Below are positions 34,453-44,144 of a stretch of DNA of 64,000 bases, piece by piece. The notes below the pieces were generated by a model. It had not been told where the DNA came from, made no database searches, and worked only from the letters and a program-made list of their open reading frames with translations. The position numbers and the translations under genes were made by a program. This DNA comes from Burkholderiales bacterium (lineage in GTDB: Bacteria; Pseudomonadota; Gammaproteobacteria; Burkholderiales; Burkholderiaceae_C): the NCBI GenBank assembly GCA_016191525.1, contig JACPOK010000037.1, forward strand, positions 1 through 64,000, given 5' to 3'. Position 1 is the first letter of the stretch; each line of letters opens with the position of its first letter.

Positions 34453-34461
34453 TTGCTTGGC

Positions 34462-35970
34462 TCAAGCTTCCTGCGCGTTGGGCAGCGCCAGGCGCGACGT
34501 GTCTTCCTCCAGCGGGTCTTCCTGGCCGATGCGCGCTTCATTGATGCGGGCGATGTCGTCGGCGTTGATGTCGCCCGTGACGTAAACGCCGTCGAAGCAG
34601 GAAGCGTCGAAGCCATCCAGCTTCGGGTTGAGCGAGCCGATGGCGCGCTTCATGCCTTCCACGTCCTGGTAGATCAGCGCGTCGCAGCCGATCACTTCGC
34701 GGATTTCCTCGATGGTGCGGCCATGCGCCACCAGTTCGCTGGAGGTCGGCATGTCGATGCCATATACGTTGGGGTAGCGCACCGGCGGCGCGGCGCTGGC
34801 CAGGTACACCTTGTTCGCGCCGGCGTCGCGCGCCATCTGCACGATCTCACGGCTGGTGGTGCCGCGCACGATGGAGTCATCCACCAGCATCACGTTGCGG
34901 CCCTTGAATTCGCTGGCGATCACGTTGAGTTTCTGGCGCACGGACTTCTTGCGCACGCCCTGCCCCGGCATGATGAAGGTGCGGCCCACGTAGCGGTTCT
35001 TGACGAACCCCTCGCGGTACGGGATGCCCAGCAGGTGTGCCAGCTGCGTGGCGCTGGGCCGGCTGGATTCGGGAATCGGGATGATCACGTCGATCTCGCT
35101 GGGCGGCACGGTGGAGACTACGCGCTTGGCCAGCGTTTCGCCCAGGTTCAGGCGCGCCTGGTAGACCGAGATGCCATCAAGCACCGAGTCGGGCCGGGCC
35201 AGGTAGACGTATTCGAAGATGCAGGGAAACAGCTTCGGGTTGTCCGCGCACTGCCGCGAATGCAGCTTGCCTTCCAGGTCGATGAACACCGCCTCGCCCG
35301 GCGCCACATGGCGGTCGAACACATGGCCCGTGCCTTCCAGCGCGACCGATTCGCTGGCCACCATCCAGGTGCCGTCGCGGCCCTTGCCCAGCGACAGCGG
35401 CCGGATGCCGAAGGGATCGCGAAACGCCAGCACGCCGTGGCCCGCGATCATCGCGATCACGGCGTACGAGCCGCGCACCCGGCGGTGCACGTTTTTCACG
35501 GCGGCAAACACATCGTCAGGCTGCAGCGGCACGCCGCGCGTGGTCTTTTCCAGCTCGTGGGCGAACACGTTGAGCAGCACTTCGGAATCGCTCTCGGTGT
35601 TGATGTGGCGGTGGTCGCTGGAGAACAGCTCGCCCTTGAGCGCCTGCGCGTTGGTGAGGTTGCCGTTGTGCACCAGCACAATGCCGAACGGCGCGTTCAC
35701 GTAGAAGGGCTGTGCCTCTTCCTCGCTGTAGGCGTTGCCGGCCGTGGGATAGCGCACCTGGCCCAGGCCCGCGTTGCCCGGCAGGCCGCGCATGTTGCGG
35801 GTGCGGAACACGTCGCGCACCATGCCCTTGGCCTTGTGCATGAAGAACTTGCGCTCCTGCTGCGTCACGATGCCTGCCGCGTCCTGGCCGCGATGCTGCA
35901 ACAGCAGCAAGGCGTCATAGATCAGCTGGTTGACCGGCGCACTGCTGACGACCCCGACGATTCCACACAT
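34462..35970 (-). CDS. purF: Amidophosphoribosyltransferase
   Basis: 502 residues. It catalyses the first committed step of purine synthesis. The N-terminal nucleophile Cys follows the initiator Met ([10 protein letters not shown]), which fixes the start at 35970 despite an open frame to 36381. The PRPP site is [15 protein letters not shown]. The C-terminal extension ends AQEA. It lies between cvpA (20 bp gap) and metZ. Confidence 0.97.
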   Translation of the reverse strand: MCGIVGVVSSAPVNQLIYDALLLLQHRGQDAAGIVTQQERKFFMHKAKGMVRDVFRTRNMRGLPGNAGLGQVRYPTAGNAYSEEEAQPFYVNAPFGIVLVHNGNLTNAQALKGELFSSDHRHINTESDSEVLLNVFAHELEKTTRGVPLQPDDVFAAVKNVHRRVRGSYAVIAMIAGHGVLAFRDPFGIRPLSLGKGRDGTWMVASESVALEGTGHVFDRHVAPGEAVFIDLEGKLHSRQCADNPKLFPCIFEYVYLARPDSVLDGISVYQARLNLGETLAKRVVSTVPPSEIDVIIPIPESSRPSATQLAHLLGIPYREGFVKNRYVGRTFIMPGQGVRKKSVRQKLNVIASEFKGRNVMLVDDSIVRGTTSREIVQMARDAGANKVYLASAAPPVRYPNVYGIDMPTSSELVAHGRTIEEIREVIGCDALIYQDVEGMKRAIGSLNPKLDGFDASCFDGVYVTGDINADDIARINEARIGQEDPLEEDTSRLALPNAQEA

Positions 35971-35990
35971 GTTGATGCTCTTTAGTACTG

Positions 35991-36479
35991 CTAACCCGGC
36001 AGGTACTGCCCGAACCGTTCGGGCAATACCGGTTTCATTCCCTTGAGCACCGCCGTCGTGACGCCGGCGCCCTTCGATTCCGTCCACCACTCGCCGCTCT
36101 TGAGCGAGGTCATGTTTACCACCACCGCGGCCGCCAGCAGCAGGACCGCGCCGCGCACCAGCCCGAAGGCCGCGCCCAGCGTGCGGTCGATGGGCCTGAG
36201 GCCCACCGCCTCCACCAGCTTCTTCACGCCCCAGGCCACCAGGCCCGCCGCGAAAGCGGTGGCGACGAACACCAGCACGAAGCCGGCCGCATAGCGAAGC
36301 GCCTCGCCGGCCCCGCCCATCGGCAGGCGGCTGGCCACGTCCGGGGCGAGCCACTGGGCCAGCACGAAAGCCGCCACCCACCCCACCACCGACAGCACCT
36401 CATAAACCAGCCCCCGCCACGCCCCCAGCACCAGCGAAGCCAGCAGCACGGCCAGGAACACCCAGTCCAGCGCAGCCAT
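35991..36479 (-). CDS. cvpA: CvpA family membrane protein
   Basis: 162 residues with four hydrophobic segments ([19 protein letters not shown] first). CvpA is linked to colicin V production and purF expression in E. coli and to envelope stress; its mechanism is unsettled. ATG 36479 gives the family-typical start just before LDW; GTG codons at 36497 and 36491 are alternatives right after the upstream stop. It sits directly upstream of purF, as in most proteobacteria. Confidence 0.88.
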   Translation of the reverse strand: MAALDWVFLAVLLASLVLGAWRGLVYEVLSVVGWVAAFVLAQWLAPDVASRLPMGGAGEALRYAAGFVLVFVATAFAAGLVAWGVKKLVEAVGLRPIDRTLGAAFGLVRGAVLLLAAAVVVNMTSLKSGEWWTESKGAGVTTAVLKGMKPVLPERFGQYLPG

Positions 36480-36498
36480 CAGTTGCGTCACGCCCACC

Positions 36499-37284
36499 CT
36501 ACAAGGTGAGGATGGCGGCGGGCAATTCCAGCCCCTTGATCTTCTCGGCAGCCTTGTCGGCCTCGGCCTTGGTGCCGAACGGCCCCACCCGGACCCGTAT
36601 GCGCTTGCCTTCCTTGGTCTCGGCCACGTGGGTGTAGGTCTTCATGCCGGCTTTTTCGACCTTCAGCCGCGTCTCCCGCGCCTTGGTGGCGTCCGAGAAG
36701 GCGCCCACCTGCACCACGTAGCGGCCTTCCGCCGCAGCCGGTGCCGGCTCATCCAGCGGCTTGCCTTCCAGCAACGCCCGGGCCTTGGCGCCGTCGTCCG
36801 GCTTGGCGGCGGGCTTGGGCACCGGTTTGGCTTCGGGCTTGGGCTCGGGCTTGATTTCGGCTTTCGGCTCCGCCTTGGCCACCACTTTCGGCTCGACCTT
36901 CGGTTCCGGCTTTGCTTCTATTTTGATAGCGCCTGACGCAGCAGGGGCGCGCGCTGCGGCCGGTTTTTCCTCTGGCGCCACGGCGACGGCGGCCGCCGGC
37001 GGTGCCATGGGGGCAGCGGCCGAAGCCGCAGGCGCCGCCGCCTGGGCCGGCACGGCCAGCGGCTTGACCTTGTTGCGGTCGGGAATCTCGATCGGGATGT
37101 CCACGGCGATGGGCCGCGGTTGGGTGTCGAACAGGAGGGGAAAGCCGATCACGCCCACCAGCACCAGCACCGCGGCGCCGATCAGGCGGTGCCTGGCGCG
37201 CCTGCGCATCGCCTCGATGCTTTCCGGCGGATGGGGCGTGGCCGCCGACTCGTCGCCACCTTTGCGGAACTTGAAAAAGGCCAT
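36499..37284 (-). CDS. SPOR domain protein (DedD/FtsN-like)
   Basis: 261 residues: a cytoplasmic N-terminus, one membrane helix (LIGAAVLVLVGVIGFPLLF, about 34-52), a long Ala/Pro/Lys-rich linker with repeated K-x-E-P-K units, and a C-terminal SPOR domain (YVVQVGAFSDATKARE through the end). SPOR domains bind denuded septal peptidoglycan, so a role in cell division is likely. Linker residues ARAPAASGAIKIEA come from an in-frame 42-bp element. It is 16 bp after folC. Confidence 0.9.
   Translation of the reverse strand: MAFFKFRKGGDESAATPHPPESIEAMRRRARHRLIGAAVLVLVGVIGFPLLFDTQPRPIAVDIPIEIPDRNKVKPLAVPAQAAAPAASAAAPMAPPAAAVAVAPEEKPAAARAPAASGAIKIEAKPEPKVEPKVVAKAEPKAEIKPEPKPEAKPVPKPAAKPDDGAKARALLEGKPLDEPAPAAAEGRYVVQVGAFSDATKARETRLKVEKAGMKTYTHVAETKEGKRIRVRVGPFGTKAEADKAAEKIKGLELPAAILTL
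36914..36955 (-). repeat. 42-bp interspersed element, copy 4 (in frame inside SPOR gene)
   Basis: The 17-nt half GCTTCTATTTTGATAGC (36914-36930) plus a 25-nt arm ending GGGGCGCGCGCT. It encodes 14 residues of the flexible linker. The hairpin arms are imperfect (GCTTC against GATAGC), so the copy is older or more drifted than copies 2 and 3. Confidence 0.65.
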
Positions 37285-37300
37285 GAAAAGTGTCGCCTGG

Positions 37301-38587
37301 TTAGGCCAGGTGTTTGGCTTGAAGGCGGGGCACCCCGTCCTGCAGAACGCCCCCCACCGTGTAGAACGATCCGAAGGCCACGATTCTATCAGCGGGGTCT
37401 GCCGCGGCCACCGCCGCGCGCAGCGCTTCCATGGGGCCGGTGTGGGTGCTGGCGGCCACGTCCTTGCGCGTTTCCTGGGCCTGCCAGCGCGCCATCAGTT
37501 CAGCGGCGGACGAGGCGCGCGGCGTCGGCAGGTCGCAGAAGTACCAGCGGTCCACCAGCGGCCCCATTTTTTTGAGCATGGCGGTCAGGTCCTTGTCGGC
37601 CATGGCGCCGAAAACGGCATGGGTGACGGGATAGAAACCCATCGCATCCAGGTTGGCCGCCAGGGCCGCGATGGCGTGTGGGTTGTGCCCCACGTCCAGC
37701 ACCAGCGCCGGCTGGCCGGGAACGATCTGGAAGCGCCCGGGCAATTCCACCATCGCCAGCCCGTTGCGCACGGCCTGGGCCGTCACCGGCAAGCGGTCGC
37801 GCACAGCCGTCAGCGCAGCCAGCACGCCGGAAGCGTTGAGCAACTGGTTGGCGCCGCGCAGCGCCGGGTAGGCCAGCCCCGCATACCGGCGCCCGCGCCC
37901 GGCCCAGCCCCATTGCTGCTTGTCGCCCGAGAAATTGAAGTCGCGGCCCAGCAGCCACAGGTCGGCGCCGATTTCGGTGGCGCAATCGATGACGCTTTGC
38001 GGCGGCACCGGGTCGCTGACGATGGCGGGCTTGCCTGCGCGCAGGATGCCGGCCTTCTCGCGCCCTATGCTTTCGCGGTCGGGGCCCAGGAAGTCCATGT
38101 GGTCCAGGTCGATGCTGGTGATGACGGCGCAGTCGGCGTCGACGATGTTCACCGCGTCCAGCCGCCCGCCCAGCCCCACCTCGAGGATGGCCACATCCAG
38201 TTGTGACGCCGCCATCAGGCCCATGATGGCCAGCGTGGTGAATTCGAAATAAGTCAGCTGCACCTCACCACGCGCGGCTTCCACCTTTTCGAAGTACGGC
38301 ACCAGGGCGTCCGCCGTTGCGGCCTCGCCGCGGATGCGGCAGCGTTCCTCGAAATGCACCAGGTGGGGCGAGGTGTAGACACCGGCGCGCCAGCCGGCCT
38401 GCAGGCAGATGGCTTCCAGCATGGCGCAGGTGGAGCCCTTGCCGTTGGTGCCGGCGACAGTGATGACGGGGCAGGCGAAGCGCAGGCCCATGCGGCCGGC
38501 CACATCGCGCACGCGGTCCAGGCCCAGGGCGATCGCCTTGGGATGCAGGCGCTCGCAGTGCGCCAGCCAGTCTTTTAGGGTTTGCAT
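37301..38587 (-). CDS. folC: Bifunctional dihydrofolate/folylpolyglutamate synthase
   Basis: 428 residues. The ATP loop is VAGTNGKGSTCAM, and other Mur-ligase-like blocks are YTSPHLVHFEERCRI, LEVGLGGRLDAVN and LDVGHNPHA. It joins glutamate to dihydropteroate and extends folate tails. ATG 38587 begins the family N-terminus (MQTLKDWLAHCERLH); a start at 38650 would overlap the divergent gene. It heads the minus-strand folC-SPOR-cvpA-purF-metZ-gltX series. Confidence 0.95.
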   Translation of the reverse strand: MQTLKDWLAHCERLHPKAIALGLDRVRDVAGRMGLRFACPVITVAGTNGKGSTCAMLEAICLQAGWRAGVYTSPHLVHFEERCRIRGEAATADALVPYFEKVEAARGEVQLTYFEFTTLAIMGLMAASQLDVAILEVGLGGRLDAVNIVDADCAVITSIDLDHMDFLGPDRESIGREKAGILRAGKPAIVSDPVPPQSVIDCATEIGADLWLLGRDFNFSGDKQQWGWAGRGRRYAGLAYPALRGANQLLNASGVLAALTAVRDRLPVTAQAVRNGLAMVELPGRFQIVPGQPALVLDVGHNPHAIAALAANLDAMGFYPVTHAVFGAMADKDLTAMLKKMGPLVDRWYFCDLPTPRASSAAELMARWQAQETRKDVAASTHTGPMEALRAAVAAADPADRIVAFGSFYTVGGVLQDGVPRLQAKHLA

Positions 38588-38633
38588 GAAGGCGAAATTG
38601 TCGCCCACGCGCGCCGATGGGATGATCCGGGGC

Positions 38634-38993
38634 ATGAGCAAGCCCATCACCCTCTACGGCATCCCCAACTGCGACACCGTGAAAAAAGCGCGCGCCTGGC
38701 TCACGGAGCACGGCATCGACTACCGGTTCCACGACTTCAAGAAGGAGGGCGTGCCGCCTGCGCGGCTCGACGCCTGGATGGCCGCGGCCGGCTGGGAGAG
38801 AGTGCTTAACCGCAAGGGAACGATGTGGCGAAAGCTCGACGCGGCCGTGCAATCCTCCGTGCAGGACGCGGCCAGCGCGAAAAAAGTCATGCTTTCGCAG
38901 CCCAGTGTGATCAAGCGCCCGGTGGTCGAATGGGGAAAGGCAATCACCGTGGGCTTTGACGAGCCGCAGTGGGCGTCGCTGGCCGCTCCCTGA
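38634..38993 (+). CDS. ArsC/Spx family protein
   Basis: 119 residues. A thioredoxin-fold ArsC-like protein with one N-terminal Cys (GIPNCDTVKKA, C13) and the family block HDFKKEGVPPARLD. It belongs to the YffB-like group rather than true arsenate reductases; the C-terminal SVIKRPVVEWGKAITVGF is typical. The activity is unproven. Its start is 46 bp from the divergent folC start. Confidence 0.88.
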   Translation: MSKPITLYGIPNCDTVKKARAWLTEHGIDYRFHDFKKEGVPPARLDAWMAAAGWERVLNRKGTMWRKLDAAVQSSVQDAASAKKVMLSQPSVIKRPVVEWGKAITVGFDEPQWASLAAP

Positions 38994-39102
38994 AACCACA
39001 ACTTTTACGCGTGCTTTACCCAACAGCCAAGCGCCGTATGCGCGGCATGCCTAAAATTTGTGCATCGGTGTAGATCACCGCATGAACCGAAGTGAGGCCT
39101 TT

Positions 39103-39801
39103 ATGAACAAGACCCTTTTGCTGTCCGCGATCGGCGCGGTGGCCACCATCGCCGCCGCGCCCGCCGGCGCGCAGGAAATCACCGGCCGCGTCCTCTCCAG
39201 CACTCCCATCGTGCAGCAGGTGCAGGTGCCGCGCCAGGTGTGCAGCAACCAGCCCGTGGCCGTGCAGCAGCCCCGCTCGGGCGCCGGCACCGCCATCGGC
39301 GCCATTGCCGGCGGCCTGCTGGGCAACACCATCGGCGGCGGCAGCGGCCGCGCCGCGGCCACCGTGCTGGGCGTGATCGGCGGCGCAGTGGTCGGTGACC
39401 GCATCGAAGGCAATGGCAACGTGGCCCAGGTGCAGAACGTGGCCAGCTGCACCACCCAAACCACCCTGGAAAACCGCACGGTCGCCTACAACGTCACCTA
39501 CGAATACGCGGGCCAGCAATACAGCGTGCAGATGCCGCAGGACCCGGGCCCCACCATCCGCCTGCAGCTCTCGCCCGTGGGCGCCAGCACCACGCCGCCC
39601 GCGGCCGACCCCTATGCCTCGGGCGTGTATCCGCAAGGCGTTTACCCCCAGGGCGTGCAGCCCCTGCCCCAGGTGATCATGCCTTCCACCGTGGCCTACC
39701 CGTCTTACTACGCCAGCCCCTATTACTACCCGCCGGTGGGCGTTTCCCTGGGCATCGGCTATTACCGTGGCTATGGGCACCGCGGCCATCGCTGGCATTG
39801 A
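39103..39801 (+). CDS. Glycine zipper 2TM domain surface protein
   Basis: 232 residues with a signal peptide (MNKTLLLSAIGAVATIAAAP, then AGAQE). The glycine zipper (GAGTAIGAIAGGLLGNTIGG, about residues 60-79, continuing VIGGAVVGDRI) is the outer-membrane SlyB/RcpA-type element. The C-terminus is rich in Tyr, Gly and His and contains YPQGVYPQGV tandem units. ATG 39103 has a GTGAGG ribosome site 5 bp upstream; 39082 is an alternative in-frame ATG that would spoil the signal peptide. Confidence 0.85.
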   Translation: MNKTLLLSAIGAVATIAAAPAGAQEITGRVLSSTPIVQQVQVPRQVCSNQPVAVQQPRSGAGTAIGAIAGGLLGNTIGGGSGRAAATVLGVIGGAVVGDRIEGNGNVAQVQNVASCTTQTTLENRTVAYNVTYEYAGQQYSVQMPQDPGPTIRLQLSPVGASTTPPAADPYASGVYPQGVYPQGVQPLPQVIMPSTVAYPSYYASPYYYPPVGVSLGIGYYRGYGHRGHRWH

Positions 39802-39821
39802 AATCGCCCGCCCGCAAGAAA

Positions 39822-39850
39822 GCCGCCGTCCCCGCACGGCGGTTTTTTTT
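39822..39850 (+). terminator. Rho-independent terminator
   Basis: GCCGCCGT-CCCCGC-ACGGCGGT followed by a run of T forms an 8-bp stem and T-tract, 20 bp after the glycine zipper gene. Confidence 0.9.
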
Positions 39851-39930
39851 GCGCGTTTGTCGGATAGGCATGGCCGCCGCCGCGCCTCGCGCGTTGAATG
39901 AGCACAGCAGCAACAAGTGAGGAGACTCCC

Positions 39931-41892
39931 ATGCAAGCAAGCGAATCCATCGCCGAAACGCCGGCCGCGCCGTGGGAATCCATCGCGCTGCTGGCGGGTA
40001 CCGCCGCCGCGCTGGCTGCCTGCGGCGGCGGCTCTTCCTCGCCGCCACCCGAGCTGTCGGCGTTCGACACGGCGACCAGTGACCCCGCCTTCCTGAGCCG
40101 GCCGCAGGCCGCCGCCGCGCCTGCGCGCACCCCCGATGCGGACGGCTTCATGAACTGGGCACAGGCTGCTTTCCCGCAGTTCTTTCCCGGTGCGCCCGCG
40201 ACCGTCAACAAGGGCACCTTCGTCTACCGCTATTACGACGGCACCGGCAATTTCCTGGCCGTGGCAGGCAGCGACGTCTATGTGCTCGGGCCTGTCACCG
40301 CGGGCACGCTCAAGCGCATCGGCTCGCTGGCCGACTTCAGCTGCGGCGTCTATCCGTCCGACTGCGCGCTGGGCCCCGCCAGTGCCGCCGAAGCCGCGCG
40401 CTTCCTCGCGCAGGCCACGCTGGGTGCCAGCCGGGCCGAGGTCACCGCGATGCAGTCGTCCGCCTATTCCAGCTGGATCGACGCGCAGTTCGCGCTGCCG
40501 CAAAGCCAGGGCCACTACGACTGGCTGGTGGCCAAGGGCTACAGCGACGAATCCTTCCGCAACAGCATGCAGGGCCTGGACAACACCCTGTGGCGCAAGC
40601 TCATTTCCGGCGCCGACCCGCTGCGCCAGCGCGTGACGCTGGCGCTGTCGGAAATCTGCGTGGTGTCCGTGCTGGGCATCAACGCGGCCTGGCGCCAGTT
40701 CGCGGTGGCCAGTTACATGGACATCCTGGAGAGCAACGCGTTCGGCAACTACCGCACGCTGCTGGGGCAGGTGTCGCTGTCAACGGCCATGGGCTACTAC
40801 CTCACCTACCGCGGCAACGCCAAGGCCAACGCGACCACCGGCAGCCAGCCCGACGAGAACTACGCGCGCGAACTGATGCAGCTGTTCACCATCGGCCTGC
40901 TGCAGCTCAACGCCGACGGCACGGTGCGGGCGGGCGAGACCTATACGCAGGATGATGTCAGCGGCCTGGCGCGGGTCTTCACCGGCTGGGACCTGGACAC
41001 CACGGGCCTTTCCAACCCGCTCCCGCCCGACGTGCACCGCCGCCCCATGAGCCAGGTGGCCAGCCGCTACGAAACCGGCAGCAAGACCTTCCTGGGCAGC
41101 ACTATCGCGGCGGGCACTTCCGCCTCGGCCGCGCTGAACGCGGCGCTCGACACCCTGTTCGCCCACGCCAACCTGCCGCCCTTCGTCTGCCAGCAGCTGA
41201 TCCAGCGCATGGTGACCAGCAACCCCAGCGCCGCCTATGTCGGCCGCGTGTCGGCTGTCTTCGCCAACAACGGCGCGGGCGTGCGTGGCGACATGAAGGC
41301 AGTGGTCAAGGCCATCCTGACGGATGCCGAGGCGCGCGACGCGGCCGCGGCCGCGGGCGCCGCGTTCGGCAAGCAGCGTGAGCCGGCGGTGCGCTTCCTC
41401 AACTGGGCGCGCGGATTCGGCGCTTCCTCGGCCACCGACACGTGGGCCATCGGCGACCTGTCCGACCCCGCCACCCGGCTCGGCCAGAGCCCGATGCGCT
41501 CCTCGTCGGTGTTCAACTTCTTCCGGCCAGGCTACGTGCCGCCCAACAGCGCGCTGGCCACACTGGGGCTGACGGGGCCGGAATTCCAGATCACCACCGA
41601 ATCGTCGGTGGCGGGCTACGTCAACTACATGCAGCGGGCCGTGGCCGGCACCGGCATCGGCGACGTGCGGGCCAACTACGCGAGCTTGCTGGCGCTGGTG
41701 GCGGATTCAGCGGCGCTGCTGGCCGAGATCAACCTGGTGCTCGCGGCGGGGCAGGTCTCGGCCGCCACGCTGGCCACGTTGAAGACCGCGCTCGACACCA
41801 TCTCCGTGACCACGGACACCGGCAAGAACAACCGCATCAACGCGGCGCTCACGCTGATGCTGGCGTCGCCCGAGTACATCGTCCAGAAGTGA
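39931..41892 (+). CDS. DUF1800 family protein, secreted
   Basis: 653 residues. The start at 39931 has a GAGGAG ribosome site. An N-terminal hydrophobic stretch (SIALLAGTAAALAACGGGSS) ends in a lipobox-like AAC-G, so it is probably exported, perhaps as a lipoprotein. The DUF1800 domain follows from about residue 150 (FLAQATLGASRAEVTAM, NYARELMQLFTIGLLQLN, FTGWDL, SSVFNFFRPGYVPP). A short domain at residues 68-145 (WAQAAFPQFFP...FVYRYYDGTGNFLAV) precedes it. The family always travels with DUF1501 proteins, as here; function unknown. Confidence 0.88.
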   Translation: MQASESIAETPAAPWESIALLAGTAAALAACGGGSSSPPPELSAFDTATSDPAFLSRPQAAAAPARTPDADGFMNWAQAAFPQFFPGAPATVNKGTFVYRYYDGTGNFLAVAGSDVYVLGPVTAGTLKRIGSLADFSCGVYPSDCALGPASAAEAARFLAQATLGASRAEVTAMQSSAYSSWIDAQFALPQSQGHYDWLVAKGYSDESFRNSMQGLDNTLWRKLISGADPLRQRVTLALSEICVVSVLGINAAWRQFAVASYMDILESNAFGNYRTLLGQVSLSTAMGYYLTYRGNAKANATTGSQPDENYARELMQLFTIGLLQLNADGTVRAGETYTQDDVSGLARVFTGWDLDTTGLSNPLPPDVHRRPMSQVASRYETGSKTFLGSTIAAGTSASAALNAALDTLFAHANLPPFVCQQLIQRMVTSNPSAAYVGRVSAVFANNGAGVRGDMKAVVKAILTDAEARDAAAAAGAAFGKQREPAVRFLNWARGFGASSATDTWAIGDLSDPATRLGQSPMRSSSVFNFFRPGYVPPNSALATLGLTGPEFQITTESSVAGYVNYMQRAVAGTGIGDVRANYASLLALVADSAALLAEINLVLAAGQVSAATLATLKTALDTISVTTDTGKNNRINAALTLMLASPEYIVQK

Positions 41893-41945
41893 ATGAATTT
41901 GCGGGACAGATCTTCAGCTCTGTCCTCAACTGATCCGGAGTCCAG

Positions 41946-43334
41946 ATGAAACACTTCCCGAACATTCAACCCGACAATGCCTCGCGCCGGGCCTTCCTGC
42001 AGCGCGGCGCTGCACTCTCCGTCGCCGCCGGAGCGACGCCCTGGGCCCTGAGCCTGGCCGCCATGGGCGAGGCGGCGGCGGCCACGGCCACCGACTACAA
42101 GGCCCTGGTCTGCGTATTCCTGTACGGCGGCAACGACTACGCCAACACACTGATTCCCTACGACCAGGCCAGCTACACCACCTACCAGGGCTTTCGCAGC
42201 AACCTGGCCATAGCCCGCAACACCCTGGACGCCACCGTGCTCAACCCCACCACGCCGCTGGCGGGCGGACGCCAGTTCGCGCTGGCGCCCGGCCTGTCGT
42301 CGCTGGTGCCGGTGTTCGATGCGGGCAAGATGTCGGTGGTCCTGAACGTGGGCACGCTATCGCAGCCCACCACCAAGACGCAGTACAACAACAAGTCGGT
42401 GCCGCTGCCGCCCAAGCTGTTCTCGCACAACGACCAGCAGTCGTTCTGGCAATCCTCCTCGCCCGAAGGCGCGGCCTCGGGCTGGGGCGGCCGGATGGGC
42501 GATCTTTATGCGGCGGGCAATGGCAACGCCACCTTCACTTGCGTCAGCGTGGCGGGCAACGCCGTGTACCTGGCCGGCAAGTCGGCCGTGCAGTACCAGG
42601 TGACGACCAGCGGCTCGGTGCCGGTCAATGGCATCAAGAGCGCCCTGTTCGGCTCCACGGCCTGTTCCACCGCGCTGCAGGGCCTGATGACCGCGCCGCG
42701 CACCCACCTGTTCGAGAACGAGTACGCCCGGGTTTCCAAGCGCTCGGTGGATGCCAACGACCAGCTCACCAGTGCGCTGGCAGGCGTTTCGCTCACCACC
42801 ACCTTTCCCACCGGCAACAGCCTGGCCGACCAGCTGAAGACCGTGGCCCGGATGATCGGGGCACGCGATGTGCTGGGCGCCAAACGGCAGGTGTTTTTCG
42901 TCTCGCTGGGCGGCTTTGACACGCACGACAGCCTGACCAGCGTGCACCCCGGGCTGATGGCCCTGCTGGGTACCGCGCTCAGCTCGTTCTACCAGGCGAC
43001 GGTGGACCTGGGCGTGGCCAGCCAGGTAACCACGTTCACCGGCTCGGACTTCGGCCGCACGCTGCTGTCCAACACCGATGGCTCCGACCACGGCTGGGGC
43101 AACATGCAGTTCGTGGTGGGTGGCGCGGTGCAAGGCAAGTCGTACGTGGGTGCGGCGCCGGTGCTGGCCAACAACGGCGCCGATGACGTGGGCCAGGGCC
43201 GCCTGCTGCCGGCGCTTTCGGTGGACCAGTACGGCGCGACGCTGGCCAGCTGGTTCGGCGTCTCGGCCACCGACCAGGCGAGCGTGCTGCCCAACCTGGC
43301 CAACTTCAGCACCAAAAACCTGGGCTTCCTATAG
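41946..43334 (+). CDS. DUF1501 family protein with Tat signal
   Basis: 462 residues with a twin-arginine signal (SRRAFLQRGAALSVAAGATP). The DUF1501 fold belongs to the sulfatase/alkaline phosphatase-like group (FLYGGNDYANTLIPYD, GGFDTHDSLTSVHPGLM, TFTGSDFGRTLLSNTDGSDH). It is 53 bp downstream of its DUF1800 partner. The pair may act on extracellular polymers or sulfated compounds, but no activity is established. It overlaps the anti-sigma gene tail to tail by 6 bp. Confidence 0.9.
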   Translation: MKHFPNIQPDNASRRAFLQRGAALSVAAGATPWALSLAAMGEAAAATATDYKALVCVFLYGGNDYANTLIPYDQASYTTYQGFRSNLAIARNTLDATVLNPTTPLAGGRQFALAPGLSSLVPVFDAGKMSVVLNVGTLSQPTTKTQYNNKSVPLPPKLFSHNDQQSFWQSSSPEGAASGWGGRMGDLYAAGNGNATFTCVSVAGNAVYLAGKSAVQYQVTTSGSVPVNGIKSALFGSTACSTALQGLMTAPRTHLFENEYARVSKRSVDANDQLTSALAGVSLTTTFPTGNSLADQLKTVARMIGARDVLGAKRQVFFVSLGGFDTHDSLTSVHPGLMALLGTALSSFYQATVDLGVASQVTTFTGSDFGRTLLSNTDGSDHGWGNMQFVVGGAVQGKSYVGAAPVLANNGADDVGQGRLLPALSVDQYGATLASWFGVSATDQASVLPNLANFSTKNLGFL

Positions 43335-44144
43335 CGTCGTCGGGATCAGCGCGCCCTTGAACAGCACCGGGCCCGTGGGCCCGCTGCCGGCGGGCACGCC
43401 GCCCTTGGGCTCCAGGCTGATCGCCAGCGCGGGCACTTCCTTCACCTCGCCCTCGGCGGCCGTCAGCTTGACGACGGCGTCGCCGCCCAGCACGCCCAGC
43501 GACTTGGGGCCGGATGCCGGCAAGGCCCACAGCTGCAGCGACTTGTCCGACGCTTCCTGGTAGCCGCCCACGCGCTTGAGCGTGAGGGTGTTGTGCTTGG
43601 GGTCGAAGGTCACCAGCATCGAGGCCGAAGCCTTATCGTCGGCCAGCACGGCCACGTACTGGATTTCAGGCGCGGCCTGCAGGCGCGCGGCCAGCTGCGC
43701 GTTCTGCTGCGCCAGCTGCGTGCCCTGCTGTCTGGCCTGGGCAATCTGGCTCTCGCGGCTGTCCACTTCCCGGCTGAGGTTCACGCCGACAAGCACGGCC
43801 GCCACGCTGGCCAGCGCGCCGGCCACCGCGACGCCCCGCCACAGGCCCAGGGCCCGGCGTAGCTTTTCGAGCAGCATGGGTGTCTCCTCGTTGCGAGCGG
43901 CGTTGACCGGTTGCGCAGCCAGCAGGTTCTCGATGCGTTTCCACACATTCGGGCTGGGCGCCTGCGTCAATTGCAGCTCGGTCATGGAGGCAAAGCGCTC
44001 CTGCCAGATCAGGGCCGAGGCACGCACGGTGGCGCTCTGGCGGGCCAGGCTCTCGAAACGGCGGCGCGCGCCGCCGCGCAGGGTGCCCAGGGCGTAGGAG
44101 GCGGCCAGCCGGTCCAGCAGTTCGGGGTTGTTAATCAGGTTCAT
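43329..44144 (-). CDS. Anti-sigma factor, RskA/RsmA type
   Basis: 271 residues. The N-terminal cytoplasmic zinc-less anti-sigma region (LLDRLAASYALGTLRGGARRRFE) is followed by a membrane helix near residues 102-121, a periplasmic coiled coil (QLAQQNAQLAARLQ) and a C-terminal RskA domain (KSLQLWALPASGPKSLGVL). It should hold the sigma factor encoded just upstream at the membrane until a signal triggers release. ATG 44144 overlaps the sigma stop by 4 bp. Confidence 0.9.
   Translation of the reverse strand: MNLINNPELLDRLAASYALGTLRGGARRRFESLARQSATVRASALIWQERFASMTELQLTQAPSPNVWKRIENLLAAQPVNAARNEETPMLLEKLRRALGLWRGVAVAGALASVAAVLVGVNLSREVDSRESQIAQARQQGTQLAQQNAQLAARLQAAPEIQYVAVLADDKASASMLVTFDPKHNTLTLKRVGGYQEASDKSLQLWALPASGPKSLGVLGGDAVVKLTAAEGEVKEVPALAISLEPKGGVPAGSGPTGPVLFKGALIPTTL

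Noticed and set aside
34453..34461. SAM or other methionine riboswitch before metZ
   Set aside because: Only 9 bp separate purF and metZ, leaving no room for an aptamer.
33292..35985. 897-codon plus-strand open frame across metZ and purF
   Set aside because: It is antisense to two certain genes and its translation is His/Arg/Ala-rich, typical of the complementary strand of high-GC genes.
35971..36381. N-terminal extension of purF
   Set aside because: PurF needs Cys immediately after the initiator Met; the extension overlaps cvpA.
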